A stretch of 64,000 nucleotides of DNA from positions 83,776 to 147,775 of the forward strand of contig CANPWB010000001.1 of NCBI GenBank assembly GCA_947581925.1. The letters run 5' to 3'. The stretch is from an uncultured Clostridia bacterium. Lineage in GTDB: Bacteria; Bacillota; Clostridia; Christensenellales; CAG-917. Below the pieces are notes generated by a model. It worked only from the letters and a program-made list of their open reading frames with translations. It was not told the origin of the DNA and did not search any database. The position numbers and the translations under genes are program-made. Shown here in pieces: positions 25,945-34,359 of this stretch (positions are counted from its first letter, which is position 1; each line of letters begins with the position of its first letter).

Positions 25945-26975
25945 AATTCCTCCTCAAATCGCACGTTGTGCCTCAAAAGATAGGATTTTGCCGCTTCGAG
26001 TTGTCCGTCCTCTTCGCTTACGGCGATGACCATGTGCCCAAAGGACTTGCCGTCTATGTTTTTCGTGTCCGCATAAAGTATATTCGCCTTTACGCCGCAC
26101 TCGAGCGCAAGCCCCGATATTACGGGCGTATCCGCCTCGTCGCCCGCAAATATGAGCCTCAGTTTTTTGCCGCCTTCGCTCTCTATAGCGCGGATAAGGT
26201 CGGGGATTATAAGCTCCTTTGCGATGTCCGACTGCGGGGTGGAGAATACGTCCGTAACTTTGCCCGTCTCGGCGATCTTGCTGTTTGAAATGACAGCGAC
26301 GTCCGTACATATGCTCTCGACGACCTTCATCTCGTGCGTGATGACTATGACCGTCACGCCCAGCTTTTCGTTGATGTCTTTGAGCAGAGCGAGTATGGAT
26401 TTCGTAGTAGTGGGATCGAGCGCGCTCGTCGCCTCGTCGCACAGCAGATATTTTGGTCTCAGCGCAAGCGCACGCGCTATGGCGACGCGCTGTTTTTGCC
26501 CGCCGCTCAGTTGCGAAGGATAGGAGTTTGCCTTGTCGGATAGTTCCACAAGCTCCAAAAGCTCCTTCACGCGCTCATCTCGCCTTGCCTTTTCCACTCT
26601 GAACGGGACGGGGGAGTCTTTGGGACTGCGCTTGCTCTGTCTTGGGGCGATGTCCAGCGGAAAACGCACGTTCTGCGCCACGGTGCGCTGTTCGAGCAAG
26701 TTGAAGTTTTGAAATATCATGCCGATGTTTTTTCTGAGCAGGTTGAGGCGCTTTTGCTTTACGCGGGTGATATCCTCGCCGTCTATGATAACGCTGCCCT
26801 CGGTGGGCTTTTCAAGCATGTTTATGCACCTGACCAGCGTACTCTTGCCCGCGCCCGAAAGTCCTATTACGCCAAAAATCGCGCCGTCCGGTATGGTGAG
26901 GTCGATGTCGTTCAGGGCAACGGTGTCGCCGCTCTTTGACGGATAGATCTTGGTGAGATGTTTGATTTCTATCAT
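25941..26975 (-). CDS. metN: Methionine ABC transporter ATP-binding protein
   Basis: 344-residue ATPase. Walker A GLSGAGKST at about residues 39-47, signature LSGGQKQRVAIARAL, Walker B YLLCDEATSALDP, switch His in VIVITHEMKVV. The C-terminal 75 residues form the NIL domain that binds methionine and inhibits transport (trans-inhibition) in studied MetN proteins. Start chosen at 26975 (MIEIKHLTKIYPSKSG) behind AAGGACAGT; codons further upstream in the same frame belong to the untranslated leader. Between 26600 and 26650 the protein has an extra 15-20 residue basic loop. Control likely comes from the leader ORF and terminator at 27041-27172. Confidence 0.95.
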   Translation of the reverse strand: MIEIKHLTKIYPSKSGDTVALNDIDLTIPDGAIFGVIGLSGAGKSTLVRCINMLEKPTEGSVIIDGEDITRVKQKRLNLLRKNIGMIFQNFNLLEQRTVAQNVRFPLDIAPRQSKRSPKDSPVPFRVEKARRDERVKELLELVELSDKANSYPSQLSGGQKQRVAIARALALRPKYLLCDEATSALDPTTTKSILALLKDINEKLGVTVIVITHEMKVVESICTDVAVISNSKIAETGKVTDVFSTPQSDIAKELIIPDLIRAIESEGGKKLRLIFAGDEADTPVISGLALECGVKANILYADTKNIDGKSFGHMVIAVSEEDGQLEAAKSYLLRHNVRFEEEL

Positions 26976-27040
26976 ACTGTCCTTATGCTCGCAGCGCGAG
27001 CGATGTTTTGTTTTGAAAATACGATTTTTATTTTTATGTT

Positions 27041-27074
27041 GAAAATAAAATCGCTCGGGAGCTTTCCCGAGCGA
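27041..27074 (-). terminator. Attenuator-type terminator in the metNIQ leader
   Basis: On the minus strand TCGCTCGGGA/TCCCGAGCGA (10 bp, 4-base loop) is followed by TTTTATTTT. It lies between the Met-rich leader ORF and metN, so transcription of metNIQ must read through it. TCCCGAGC within the leader ORF (about 27126-27133) can pair with the 5' arm GCTCGGGA and would then prevent terminator formation. Confidence 0.8.
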
Positions 27075-27094
27075 GCATTGCTTTGACTTCAGCC

Positions 27095-27172
27095 TCAGAG
27101 GACGGCGAAAAGTCCCGACAATACTGCTCGGGATCTGCGCATGCCCATCATCATGTTGCTGATACGGAACAT
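27095..27172 (-). CDS. Met-rich leader peptide of the metNIQ operon
   Basis: A 25-codon ORF 22 nt after the predicted transcription start, with GGAGGCGGATT before its ATG. Met codons are at positions 1, 7, 8, 9 and 11 (SNMMMGM), an extreme density. The ORF is followed by competing stems: its own TCCCGA with TCGGGA just downstream, and the terminator at 27041-27074. This is the layout of ribosome-mediated attenuation of an amino-acid operon, here for methionine. Peptide sequence, spacing and hairpins are seen directly; the regulatory role is inferred. No SAM riboswitch or T-box motif is visible in the 220-nt leader. Confidence 0.7.
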   Translation of the reverse strand: MFRISNMMMGMRRSRAVLSGLFAVL

Positions 27173-27200
27173 AATCCGCCTCCTTGCTTTGGATAGATGA

Positions 27201-27230
27201 AGTGTAGCAAACATTTATGCCTCGTGTCAA
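27201..27230 (-). promoter_or_regulatory. Promoter of the metNIQ leader
   Basis: On the minus strand TTGACA (27230-27225) and TACACT (27206-27201) with an 18-base spacer. The transcript would start near 27194, giving a short 5' end before the leader ORF. Confidence 0.75.
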
Positions 27231-27317
27231 GCGAATTTTCAAAATTTTTCAATTGAGCGTATATTCGGCGCAAGTATTTTTGCGGGGAGACTGCATACAA
27301 TATTGACGAGGTGATTC

Positions 27318-28028
27318 ATGTGGTCAAACGTAATAAGCATCGACAAGCGATATGAGAGGGAGATCTCATATATACTCGACAGCGTTGAAAGCACAAAGGA
27401 TATGTCATACGCGACGGAAGAATCCTCTCAAAGGATATACGTGTACGTCGCGAGCGCGTGCGAGGCTCGGGACGAGGCGGAAGAGAGAGTGCTCCGCATT
27501 GCCGAGACCGTAATACTCGATTTTTTCAAACAGCGTTTTTTTTGCGAGAAGTTGGGGCTTGAAAGACCCGACCTTGCCCAGTGCGCGCTGATAAGCTCCA
27601 TAGTGCACTTCGACAGGGAGTTCGAGAGCGCGGTTTGCGCAAAGGCGTTTTCCACGCTGCTCGACTATAACATAGACGGCGCGTATCATTTCAGACTTTC
27701 CGCTTTGACCGATAGCTGGGAGGAGCTTGCGGGCGTGGCGTCCCGTCTGCTCGACGGCATAAGCGGCGAGGGAGAGCTGTACGACATAGCGGCGTTCATC
27801 ACGGGGAGCGACGGCGGCAAGAACCAATTGCTTGTCGAGAGAGGACGGCTTAAAAACTTGACGTGCAGAAAGAATGTGGAAGTCGTGAACTTGTATGACA
27901 GACAGGAGCTCAATCTTTTGAGCGCCATACTTGGCGAACGCCCGCTCGAGATACACATCAGTAAAGGGGAGCTCAGCGGACAATTGTGTTCGTCGCTTAA
28001 ACATATAGCAAGAGTGATCGAGCGCTGA
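27318..28028 (+). CDS. Unknown protein, weak resemblance to sporulation protein YtxC
   Basis: 236-residue soluble protein. The N-terminal half is helical with charged clusters (YVASACEARDEAEERVLRIAETVILDFF). The last 60 residues (LLVERGRLKNLTCRKNVEVVNLYDRQELNLLSAILGERPLEIHI) recall the C-terminal strand-helix arrangement of YtxC-like sporulation proteins, but the match is too weak to assert. No membrane segment. Start supported by GACGAGGTGATTC. Divergent from metNIQ and followed by a 290-bp gap before RNase J. Confidence 0.5.
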   Translation: MWSNVISIDKRYEREISYILDSVESTKDMSYATEESSQRIYVYVASACEARDEAEERVLRIAETVILDFFKQRFFCEKLGLERPDLAQCALISSIVHFDREFESAVCAKAFSTLLDYNIDGAYHFRLSALTDSWEELAGVASRLLDGISGEGELYDIAAFITGSDGGKNQLLVERGRLKNLTCRKNVEVVNLYDRQELNLLSAILGERPLEIHISKGELSGQLCSSLKHIARVIER

Positions 28029-28318
28029 TAATATACGTATCGTGTTTTAAAATTTTGACATATCGCCTAAAACGGGCGATATTTTGTCTTTTAGATATAA
28101 TATAAGAACCTATTAAAAACACGTATTATGTATTAAATAAAAAATTTAAAACACGTTTAGTGTACCTTATATTTTGCGTTTTTGAGTTTTTGCAAACAAA
28201 TTTTATCCCATGCGTCCATTGCGCTTGATTGTTTTGAAAAAATTGTGTATTATAAACTGTAAATGTTTTTATAATTGATATAGTAGCGACGCGCGTGGAG
28301 CGCGCATACGGAGAATAA

Positions 28319-29962
28319 ATGGCAAAGAAAGCAAACAATGTGAAAGTGACCTTCCTCGGCGGAGTCGGCGAGATAGGCAAAAATATGACTGTGATAGAGT
28401 GCGGCGAGGATATGATCGTCGTGGATATGGGCGTTGCGTTTCCAAAAGAGGACAGCCCGGGCATGGACGCCATCATCCCCGACATCACCTATCTCAAGCA
28501 GAATATAAAGCGGCTCAGAGGCGTAGTGCTCACCCACGGGCACGAGGACCACATCGGCGCGATACCTTATTATGCGGACGTCCTCAAAAAAACGCCGATA
28601 TACGGCACCGCGCTCACTATAGGGCTGCTCAGGCGCAAGCTTGAAAAGGATGCAAAAAAGTGCGAGCTCAAGGTCGTCGCGGAGGGAGATACGATAGCTC
28701 TCGGCAGCATAAAGGTTGAGTTTATCAAAGTGTGCCACTCCATGGCGGGGGCGTGTGCGCTTGCGATATACACGGCGGGCGGCACGGTGTTCATGACGGG
28801 GGATTTCAAGATCGATAACACCCCCATAGACGGCAAAAAGACGGACATAGGCAGGATAGCGGAGATAGGCGCTAAGGGCGTTACGCTAATGCTCGGCGAA
28901 TCCACGAATGTGGAGCGCAGGGGCAGCTCCACCTCGGAAAAGGTCGTAGGGCAAAACCTCGAGGCGATATTTGCCGCCAACAGGCGCAAGAGGCTTGTCG
29001 TTGCTTGTTTCGCGTCCTCCAATTACCGCGTGCAGCAGGTGCTCGAGCTCGCGCACAAGTACGGGCGCAAAGTGGTGCTTGCGGGAAAGAGCATGAAAGG
29101 AATGGTGGAAGTCGCCTCCGCCTGCGGGGAGCTCAAGGTGCCCAAGGGCATCATAGTAGAAGGCATAGGCAAACTGAAACCGAGCGAGACTCTCATTCTC
29201 GCGACGGGTTCGCAGGGGGAGCCTCTCTCCGCGCTGAACAAGCTGAGCAAGGGCGAATTCAACAAGATAAACGTGGGCGCGGACGACGTCATAGTGCTGT
29301 CCTCCTCTCCCATACCCGGCAACGAGAAGGCGGTCTACGACGTAATAAACGCACTGTTCAGAAAGGGCGCGGAGGTCATCTACGACGCGATGAACGACAT
29401 ACACGTGTCGGGACACGCCTACGAAGAGGAGCTGAAACTCATGCTCACCCTCGTGCGCCCCGAATATTTCATGCCCGTGCATGGCGAGTTCAGGCATCAG
29501 CATAAGCACGCTATGATCGCAAGAGCACTGGGCATACCCGCCAAAAACATTGTAATACCCAATATTGGGGAGAGTTACAGCGTTACCGCGAAGGGATTTC
29601 GCAAACACTCCAACGTGCCCGCGGGCAACACGTATGTGGACGGAGTCGTGCTCGAGGACGGGGACGCCGTATTGAACGATCGTCGCTCGCTCGCGGAATA
29701 CGGTATGCTACTCGTGCTTGCGGCGGTGGACCTCGAAAGAGGGACGCTCGAGGGCGAGCCCGACGTCGTGGCGCGCGGATTCAGCCTTACGGACGAGACT
29801 CAGAGGAGCATAAAAAATGCCGTAGCCGAGGCGATACACACCGCGGATTTCGACAAGACCGACATAGACGAATACGCAAAATGCGCTAAAAGAGCGGTGA
29901 GAAAACTGTTCTTGCGGGACAGGCAATTTCCAATCATTATCCCCGTTATAGTGGAGGCGTGA
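28319..29962 (+). CDS. rnj: Ribonuclease J
   Basis: Exo- and endoribonuclease of mRNA decay and rRNA maturation, a metallo-beta-lactamase/beta-CASP enzyme. 547 residues, usual length. Zinc ligands in THGHEDHIG (His73, His75, Asp77, His78), further ligands in CHSMAG and TGDFKID, and the C-terminal beta-CASP motif VSGHAYEEELKLM and PVHGEFRHQHKH. Site CGGAGAAT precedes the ATG. The 290 bp upstream (28029-28318) are AT-rich; I see a possible promoter TTGTTT-16-TATAAA ending at 28256 and no other feature. Followed after 1 bp by a glycosyltransferase-like gene. Confidence 0.96.
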   Translation: MAKKANNVKVTFLGGVGEIGKNMTVIECGEDMIVVDMGVAFPKEDSPGMDAIIPDITYLKQNIKRLRGVVLTHGHEDHIGAIPYYADVLKKTPIYGTALTIGLLRRKLEKDAKKCELKVVAEGDTIALGSIKVEFIKVCHSMAGACALAIYTAGGTVFMTGDFKIDNTPIDGKKTDIGRIAEIGAKGVTLMLGESTNVERRGSSTSEKVVGQNLEAIFAANRRKRLVVACFASSNYRVQQVLELAHKYGRKVVLAGKSMKGMVEVASACGELKVPKGIIVEGIGKLKPSETLILATGSQGEPLSALNKLSKGEFNKINVGADDVIVLSSSPIPGNEKAVYDVINALFRKGAEVIYDAMNDIHVSGHAYEEELKLMLTLVRPEYFMPVHGEFRHQHKHAMIARALGIPAKNIVIPNIGESYSVTAKGFRKHSNVPAGNTYVDGVVLEDGDAVLNDRRSLAEYGMLLVLAAVDLERGTLEGEPDVVARGFSLTDETQRSIKNAVAEAIHTADFDKTDIDEYAKCAKRAVRKLFLRDRQFPIIIPVIVEA

Positions 29963-29963
29963 T

Positions 29964-31052
29964 ATGAAGAGAAAACCCATAATACTCATTATGACATCTC
30001 ACGAAGACCAAAGCGGAGTCGCCGCGCGCCTTGCGGGCGCCATAAACGCCAAAGGTACGCACAACGTCGTCATCATAAGTGACGACAAGTACGGCTCCGT
30101 GCAGAAACTCTCCATACTTGACAGGCTTATGGACACGGGACAGGAGTATCAATACCTGCTCGAGAGCAAGGACAGGGGCGTCATCCGCGATAAGCTGAAG
30201 ATGCGCAAATTCTCAAAGCGCGTGACGAGGATAGGCAATATGCTGAGGCGGTTCAATCCCGAATACGTGCTGTGCGTCACGCCGTACGCGCACCATTGCG
30301 CCGTCGAAGCCAAGAAAAAGCTGCATTCGCGCGTGCGCATACTCTATCTCGTGATGTCCTTTACCGCGCCGAAGAGGGGGCTGGACGAGGCGACGGACAC
30401 CTACATAGTGGAAAACGCGGACGTCAAGGCGGCGCTCATTAAGTCGGGCGTGCATCCGAAGGATATTATGACTATGGGGTTGCCATTTGACATCCCGAGG
30501 TGGGATCCCGCGGAGCTGGCTTTCGCAAAGCAGGAGCTCGGCTTGCCCGGCGGCAAGACGGTATTCGTCTACATACATGACAAAAAACAGCTCGAGGAGA
30601 TGTTCTCCCTCCTCCTCGATCAAGGAAATATCGCGACATACGTCGTCAGGTGCGAAGACGCAAAGCTCAGACAGGAGCTGAGCGCGCTCGCGACAAAAGT
30701 CCCCGACGTGAACATAGTTTTTGTCGCTACGAAGGAAAAAACGGACGACTTTTTGAGGACGGCGGACGTTGCGGTGCTCAGCTATGACGTGCCAATGATA
30801 TACAAGTGCCTCGAGCTTGGCATCCCGCCGCTCGTGATATCAAACGACGAGCACGTCGAGGAGGATATATCCTATCTGCTCTCGCACGGGCTCATCGTGC
30901 GTGCGAAGGAAGGCGTCGACGCGGTGGGGCTTATATACAAGCTTTTGCAGACGGAGCTCGGACTGCAACTATCCCAAAACGGGCTCAGATGGACGGAATT
31001 GAGCTCGGTGGAGAATGTCGCCGATTTCCTTATAACATACATCGGAGTTTGA
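29964..31052 (+). CDS. GT-B fold glycosyltransferase-like protein (MurG/DGDG type)
   Basis: 362-residue protein that looks like a GT-B glycosyltransferase of the MurG/diacylglycerol-glucosyltransferase kind: N-terminal Rossmann start (IILIMTSHEDQSGVAARLAGAINAKG), a central change of domain (about residue 170, TMGLPFDIPRWDPAELAFAKQELGLPGGKTVFVYIHDKK), and a C-terminal nucleotide-sugar region (FLRTADVAVLSYDVPMIYKCLELGIPPLVI) where the E-x-x-x-x-G-x-P pattern is typical. The glycine-rich first loop of true MurG enzymes is changed (SHEDQSG). Acceptor unknown. It sits between rnj and der, all same direction with short gaps. Confidence 0.6.
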   Translation: MKRKPIILIMTSHEDQSGVAARLAGAINAKGTHNVVIISDDKYGSVQKLSILDRLMDTGQEYQYLLESKDRGVIRDKLKMRKFSKRVTRIGNMLRRFNPEYVLCVTPYAHHCAVEAKKKLHSRVRILYLVMSFTAPKRGLDEATDTYIVENADVKAALIKSGVHPKDIMTMGLPFDIPRWDPAELAFAKQELGLPGGKTVFVYIHDKKQLEEMFSLLLDQGNIATYVVRCEDAKLRQELSALATKVPDVNIVFVATKEKTDDFLRTADVAVLSYDVPMIYKCLELGIPPLVISNDEHVEEDISYLLSHGLIVRAKEGVDAVGLIYKLLQTELGLQLSQNGLRWTELSSVENVADFLITYIGV

Positions 31053-31066
31053 CCTCGGAGGAAAAT

Positions 31067-32383
31067 ATGAAACCTTTGATAGCAGTCGTAGGACGCCCCA
31101 ATGTGGGCAAATCCACGCTGTTCAACAGAATAGTAGGCAACAGGATAGCCATCGTCGAGGACACCCCCGGCGTCACCCGCGACAGGATATATGCGGACGC
31201 GGAGTGGTGCGGGCGCGCCTTTACGCTCATAGATACGGGCGGGCTTGAGCTCAAGAGCGACGACGAGATGTGGTCGCATATAAGAGCGCAGGCGCAGATC
31301 GCAGTGGACAGTGCGGACGCCATACTCTATGTAGTGGACGGAAAGACGGGACTCACCACGGACGATACGCTTGTGTGCAACTTTTTGCGCAAGTCGGGGC
31401 TGCCCGTAGTGCTTGCCGTGAACAAGATAGACAACGCCTATATGGACACTGTATACGATTTTTACTCGCTGGGTTTCGGCGAGCCGTATCCCGTTAGCGC
31501 GGAGCAGGGCAAGGGCATAGGCGACCTTTTGGACGCGCTTATGGATGTCATACCCGAAGCCTCTGTTGAGGAGGATCCCGAACGCATAAAAATTGCTATA
31601 GTCGGCAAGCCGAATGCGGGAAAAAGCTCCATCGCAAACAGGTTGCTCGGCTATGACAGGAGCATAGTCAGCGACATCGCGGGCACGACGCGGGACGCCG
31701 TGGACACCGAGCTCAATGTCGGCGACGACAAATACCTCATAATCGACACTGCGGGCATGCGCAAAAAGCGCGCCGTCGAGGAGAGTGTGGAGAGGTATTC
31801 CGTCATGCGCTCCATACTCGCCATACGCAGGGCGGACGTCGTGCTCATCGTATGCGACGCGGGCGAGGGACTTACGGAGCAGGACGTCAAGATCGCGGGG
31901 CTCGTGCACGAGGAGGGCAAACCGTCCGTCATAGTCATGAACAAGTGGGATCTTGTGAACAAGGACTCCTACACCATAAATACCTTTGAAAAAAAGCTGA
32001 ATGAAGATCTGAAGTATATGGACTATTTCAAGTCCGTATACATCAGCGCGCTCAGCGGAAAGCGCGTAGACGCCATTTTGCCCACCGTACGCGAAGTAGT
32101 TGAAAACAACAGGCGGCGCATCCCCACGGGCTTGCTCAACGAGGTGCTGGGCGAGGCTACGAGGATAAGCGAGCCGCCGTCCTATCTCGGCCGCAGGCTC
32201 AAAATATACTTCGTGACGCAGGTATCCGTCGCGCCTCCGACCTTCGTACTCAAGGTCAACGACCCAAAACTCATGCACTTCAGCTATAAGCGCTATCTTG
32301 AAAACGCGCTGAGGAAGAGTTTTGACTTTGCTGGCACTCCCATAAGGCTCGTAGTGAGAGCCAATGGCGAGGACGACGAGTGA
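31067..32383 (+). CDS. der: Ribosome-associated GTPase Der (EngA)
   Basis: Double-GTPase for 50S ribosomal subunit maturation. 438 residues, standard. First G domain: GRPNVGKST at about 8-16, DTGG, NKID. Second: GKPNAGKSS at about 179-187, DTAGMRKKR, MNKWDL. The C-terminal KH-like domain begins around residue 350 (RRRIPTGLLNEVL). Start chosen at 31067 with GGAGGAAAAT directly upstream; the frame is open further upstream but overlaps the glycosyltransferase gene. Confidence 0.97.
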   Translation: MKPLIAVVGRPNVGKSTLFNRIVGNRIAIVEDTPGVTRDRIYADAEWCGRAFTLIDTGGLELKSDDEMWSHIRAQAQIAVDSADAILYVVDGKTGLTTDDTLVCNFLRKSGLPVVLAVNKIDNAYMDTVYDFYSLGFGEPYPVSAEQGKGIGDLLDALMDVIPEASVEEDPERIKIAIVGKPNAGKSSIANRLLGYDRSIVSDIAGTTRDAVDTELNVGDDKYLIIDTAGMRKKRAVEESVERYSVMRSILAIRRADVVLIVCDAGEGLTEQDVKIAGLVHEEGKPSVIVMNKWDLVNKDSYTINTFEKKLNEDLKYMDYFKSVYISALSGKRVDAILPTVREVVENNRRRIPTGLLNEVLGEATRISEPPSYLGRRLKIYFVTQVSVAPPTFVLKVNDPKLMHFSYKRYLENALRKSFDFAGTPIRLVVRANGEDDE

Positions 32384-32488
32384 CCGCGGCGCGCGCATAT
32401 ACGCTAAACGCGATGTTAATGTGATAAAATTCGACAAATAAAACACTTTTTTGTGCAAATACGCATATTGTGCAAGGGAGGTATCAAA

Positions 32489-33718
32489 TTGAAGAGTTTA
32501 AGTCTCGACGAGGCAAAATGCCTGCTTGAAAAGTGCAAAAATTCTGGCAGACAAGTTGATATGACGAGGGGCAGGCCGTCCAAGGAACAGCTGGAGATAG
32601 GCATGCGTATGCTCGAGAGCGCGGGCGAGTTGGACTATACATACGCGGGCGGAGACGCGCGCAATTACGGAGACTTGAAGGGAGTACCCGCCGCGCGAGA
32701 GTTGTTTGCGGATCTTTTCGGGGTCGGGAAGGAAAACGTCGTCGTGCTTGACGGTAGCTCGCTTTCAATAATGTACAGGCTTGTCGCAAACGCTATGGAT
32801 TTCGGCATTATGGGCGAAAAGCCGTGGCGGGAGCAGGGCAGAGTCAAGTTTTTGTGTCCCGCGCCCGGCTATGACAGACATTTCGCCATTTGCGAGGAGT
32901 TTGGCATAGAAATGATGACTGTGCCAATGCTCGCGGACGGGCCCGATATGGACGTCATTGAGCGCCTTGTGCAGTCGGACGCGTCCGTCAAGGGCATATG
33001 GTGCGTCCCAAAATATTCAAATCCTACGGGGATAATTTTCTCGGACAGCACAGTGGAGTGTTTCGCATCTCTCAAACCCGCCGCAAAAGATTTCAGAATA
33101 TTCTGGGACAACGCCTACATCGTCCATTCGCTGACGGGGGAGCAACATCACCTCGCAAACATCTTCGACGAGGCAAAAAAATGCGGAAACGACGACCTCA
33201 TATATGAGTTTACGTCCACTTCCAAGATAACTTTCGCGGGCAGCGGTATCGCCGCGCTCGCCGCAAGCGAGAAGAATATCGCAGACTTTCTGTCCCACTT
33301 GCAATTCGAGATGATAAATCCCAACAAGGTCAACCAAGTCATGCACGCGGCATACCTCAAAAACACGGACAACATAGCGCGCATTATGGGCGAGCACGCC
33401 GCGCTGCTCCGTCCCAAGTTCGAGCTTGTGGACAGGCGGCTTTTTGAGGCTTTCGGCAGAGACTGTCCCGACGTGAAGTGGACAATGCCCCTCGGCGGTT
33501 ATTTCATCTCCCTCGACGTGAGAGGCGTCGCCGCGCGCGTGGGCGAACTTACAAAATGCGCGGGCGTAAAATTCACCAAAGTCGGCGCGACCTATCCCTA
33601 CGGCAAGGATCCGCACAACTCCAACATCCGCATCGCCCCCAGCATCCCCACCCTCGAGGAGCTTGACTTCGCCATGGACGCCCTCATCGCCGCCATCACC
33701 ATCGCCCTCGCAGAGTGA
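32489..33718 (+). CDS. Class I aminotransferase, aspartate-aminotransferase Ic type
   Basis: PLP-dependent aminotransferase of about 409 residues, related to the MocR-like aspartate aminotransferase branch (Asp_aminotransf) without a DNA-binding domain. Visible: MTRGRPSKEQLEIG near the N-terminus, FLCPAPGYDRHFAICEEFGI, WCVPKYSNPTGIIFSD, the PLP-lysine region YEFTSTSKITFAGSGIA, and NSNIRIAPSIP with the substrate-binding Arg. TTG chosen as start (MKSLSLDEAK) because GGGAGG lies 7 bases before it; an in-frame upstream start lacks such a site. Substrate probably aspartate, inferred. Composite repeat copy E follows the stop. Confidence 0.85.
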   Translation: MKSLSLDEAKCLLEKCKNSGRQVDMTRGRPSKEQLEIGMRMLESAGELDYTYAGGDARNYGDLKGVPAARELFADLFGVGKENVVVLDGSSLSIMYRLVANAMDFGIMGEKPWREQGRVKFLCPAPGYDRHFAICEEFGIEMMTVPMLADGPDMDVIERLVQSDASVKGIWCVPKYSNPTGIIFSDSTVECFASLKPAAKDFRIFWDNAYIVHSLTGEQHHLANIFDEAKKCGNDDLIYEFTSTSKITFAGSGIAALAASEKNIADFLSHLQFEMINPNKVNQVMHAAYLKNTDNIARIMGEHAALLRPKFELVDRRLFEAFGRDCPDVKWTMPLGGYFISLDVRGVAARVGELTKCAGVKFTKVGATYPYGKDPHNSNIRIAPSIPTLEELDFAMDALIAAITIALAE

Positions 33719-33970
33719 AGTTTTCAATTATATGTGGGCTACGCGCCCACACTGCGGCAAGGGACTTCGTCCCCTGCACCCCAAGCTAAAAAGCGCGAAT
33801 GTAGCTTTTTCATCGCCGACATTCGCGCTTTTTTGATTGTGTGTATGGTACTAACTCCAGCGGGAGAGCTTGATATTGACGGACGCATTGTCTGAGTGAT
33901 TAACGCTCCCTCTGTCCGAGCTTTCTCGGGGTCCCCATAAAATTGCGTAGTGATTTTATGGGGTATAACA
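33719..33970 (+). repeat. Composite palindromic repeat, copy E
   Basis: After the aminotransferase stop: GTGGGCTACGCGCCCAC, CAAGGGACTTCGTCCCCTG, CCAAGCTAAAAAGCGCGAATG, then the cruciform at 33788-33834 whose outer stem is GCGCGAATGT/ACATTCGCGC. The stem sequence differs from other copies but pairing is kept. Next are GCGGGAGAGCTTGATATTGACG, TCTGAGTGATTAACG, TGTCCGAGC and one 45-bp palindromic unit at 33926-33966. Confidence 0.85.
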
Positions 33971-34041
33971 GGGGGATGTTTCGACTACGCTCAACATGAC
34001 AGGATATATAATGTCATTCCGAGCAATGTCGAGGAATCCCC
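33971..34041 (+). repeat. 71-bp inverted repeat (GGGGATGTTTCGACT...GGAATCCCC), copy 1
   Basis: Two arms in inverted relation: GGGGATGTTTCGACTACGC with CAACATGACA, and TGTCATTCCGAG with GTCGAGGAATCCCC. A second copy in the opposite arm order is at 39980-40052, and a fragment at about 40168-40206. Similar motifs are scattered in many gut-bacterial genomes as far as I recall. Confidence 0.85.
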
Positions 34042-34055
34042 TTGTCCGAGCAATA

Positions 34056-34140
34056 TCGGGGTCCCCATAAAATTGCGTAGCGATTTTGTGGGGTATTAAA
34101 TCGGGGTCCCCGCAAAAATATGAAATGTTTTTGTGGGGTG
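34056..34140 (+). repeat. Tandem 45-bp palindromic repeat, two units
   Basis: Units at 34056-34100 and 34101-34140. The first matches the 20876 family closely; the second has a changed loop (AAATATGAAATGTTT) but keeps CCCC/GGGG pairing. Positions 34141-34359 up to spoIVA contain GCAGAGCAAGCGG-like remnants and no gene. Confidence 0.9.
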
Positions 34141-34359
34141 AATAAACGCCGTCCGCTTTGTCCAAGCGACCCCGCAGAGCAAGCGGTTGGGGCTTTCACT
34201 CCAATGTCTGAGGCACTAACGCTTTTCGTGCTTGTGTTCTATATGCATTTTTCTAAGTTTTCACCCATCTCTTTCAAACCGGAAACAAAATATTGTCGCA
34301 ACTTGTAATATTGCTTGAAAGGGCGGCATACATTTTAGCAAACGGAATTGGAGGAGTTT

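Noticed and set aside
26975..27230. SAM riboswitch or T-box in the metNIQ leader
   Set aside because: The leader is only about 220 nt and shows neither the S-box conserved core nor a T-box sequence (TGGNACCGCG-like). A translated Met-rich ORF explains the layout better.
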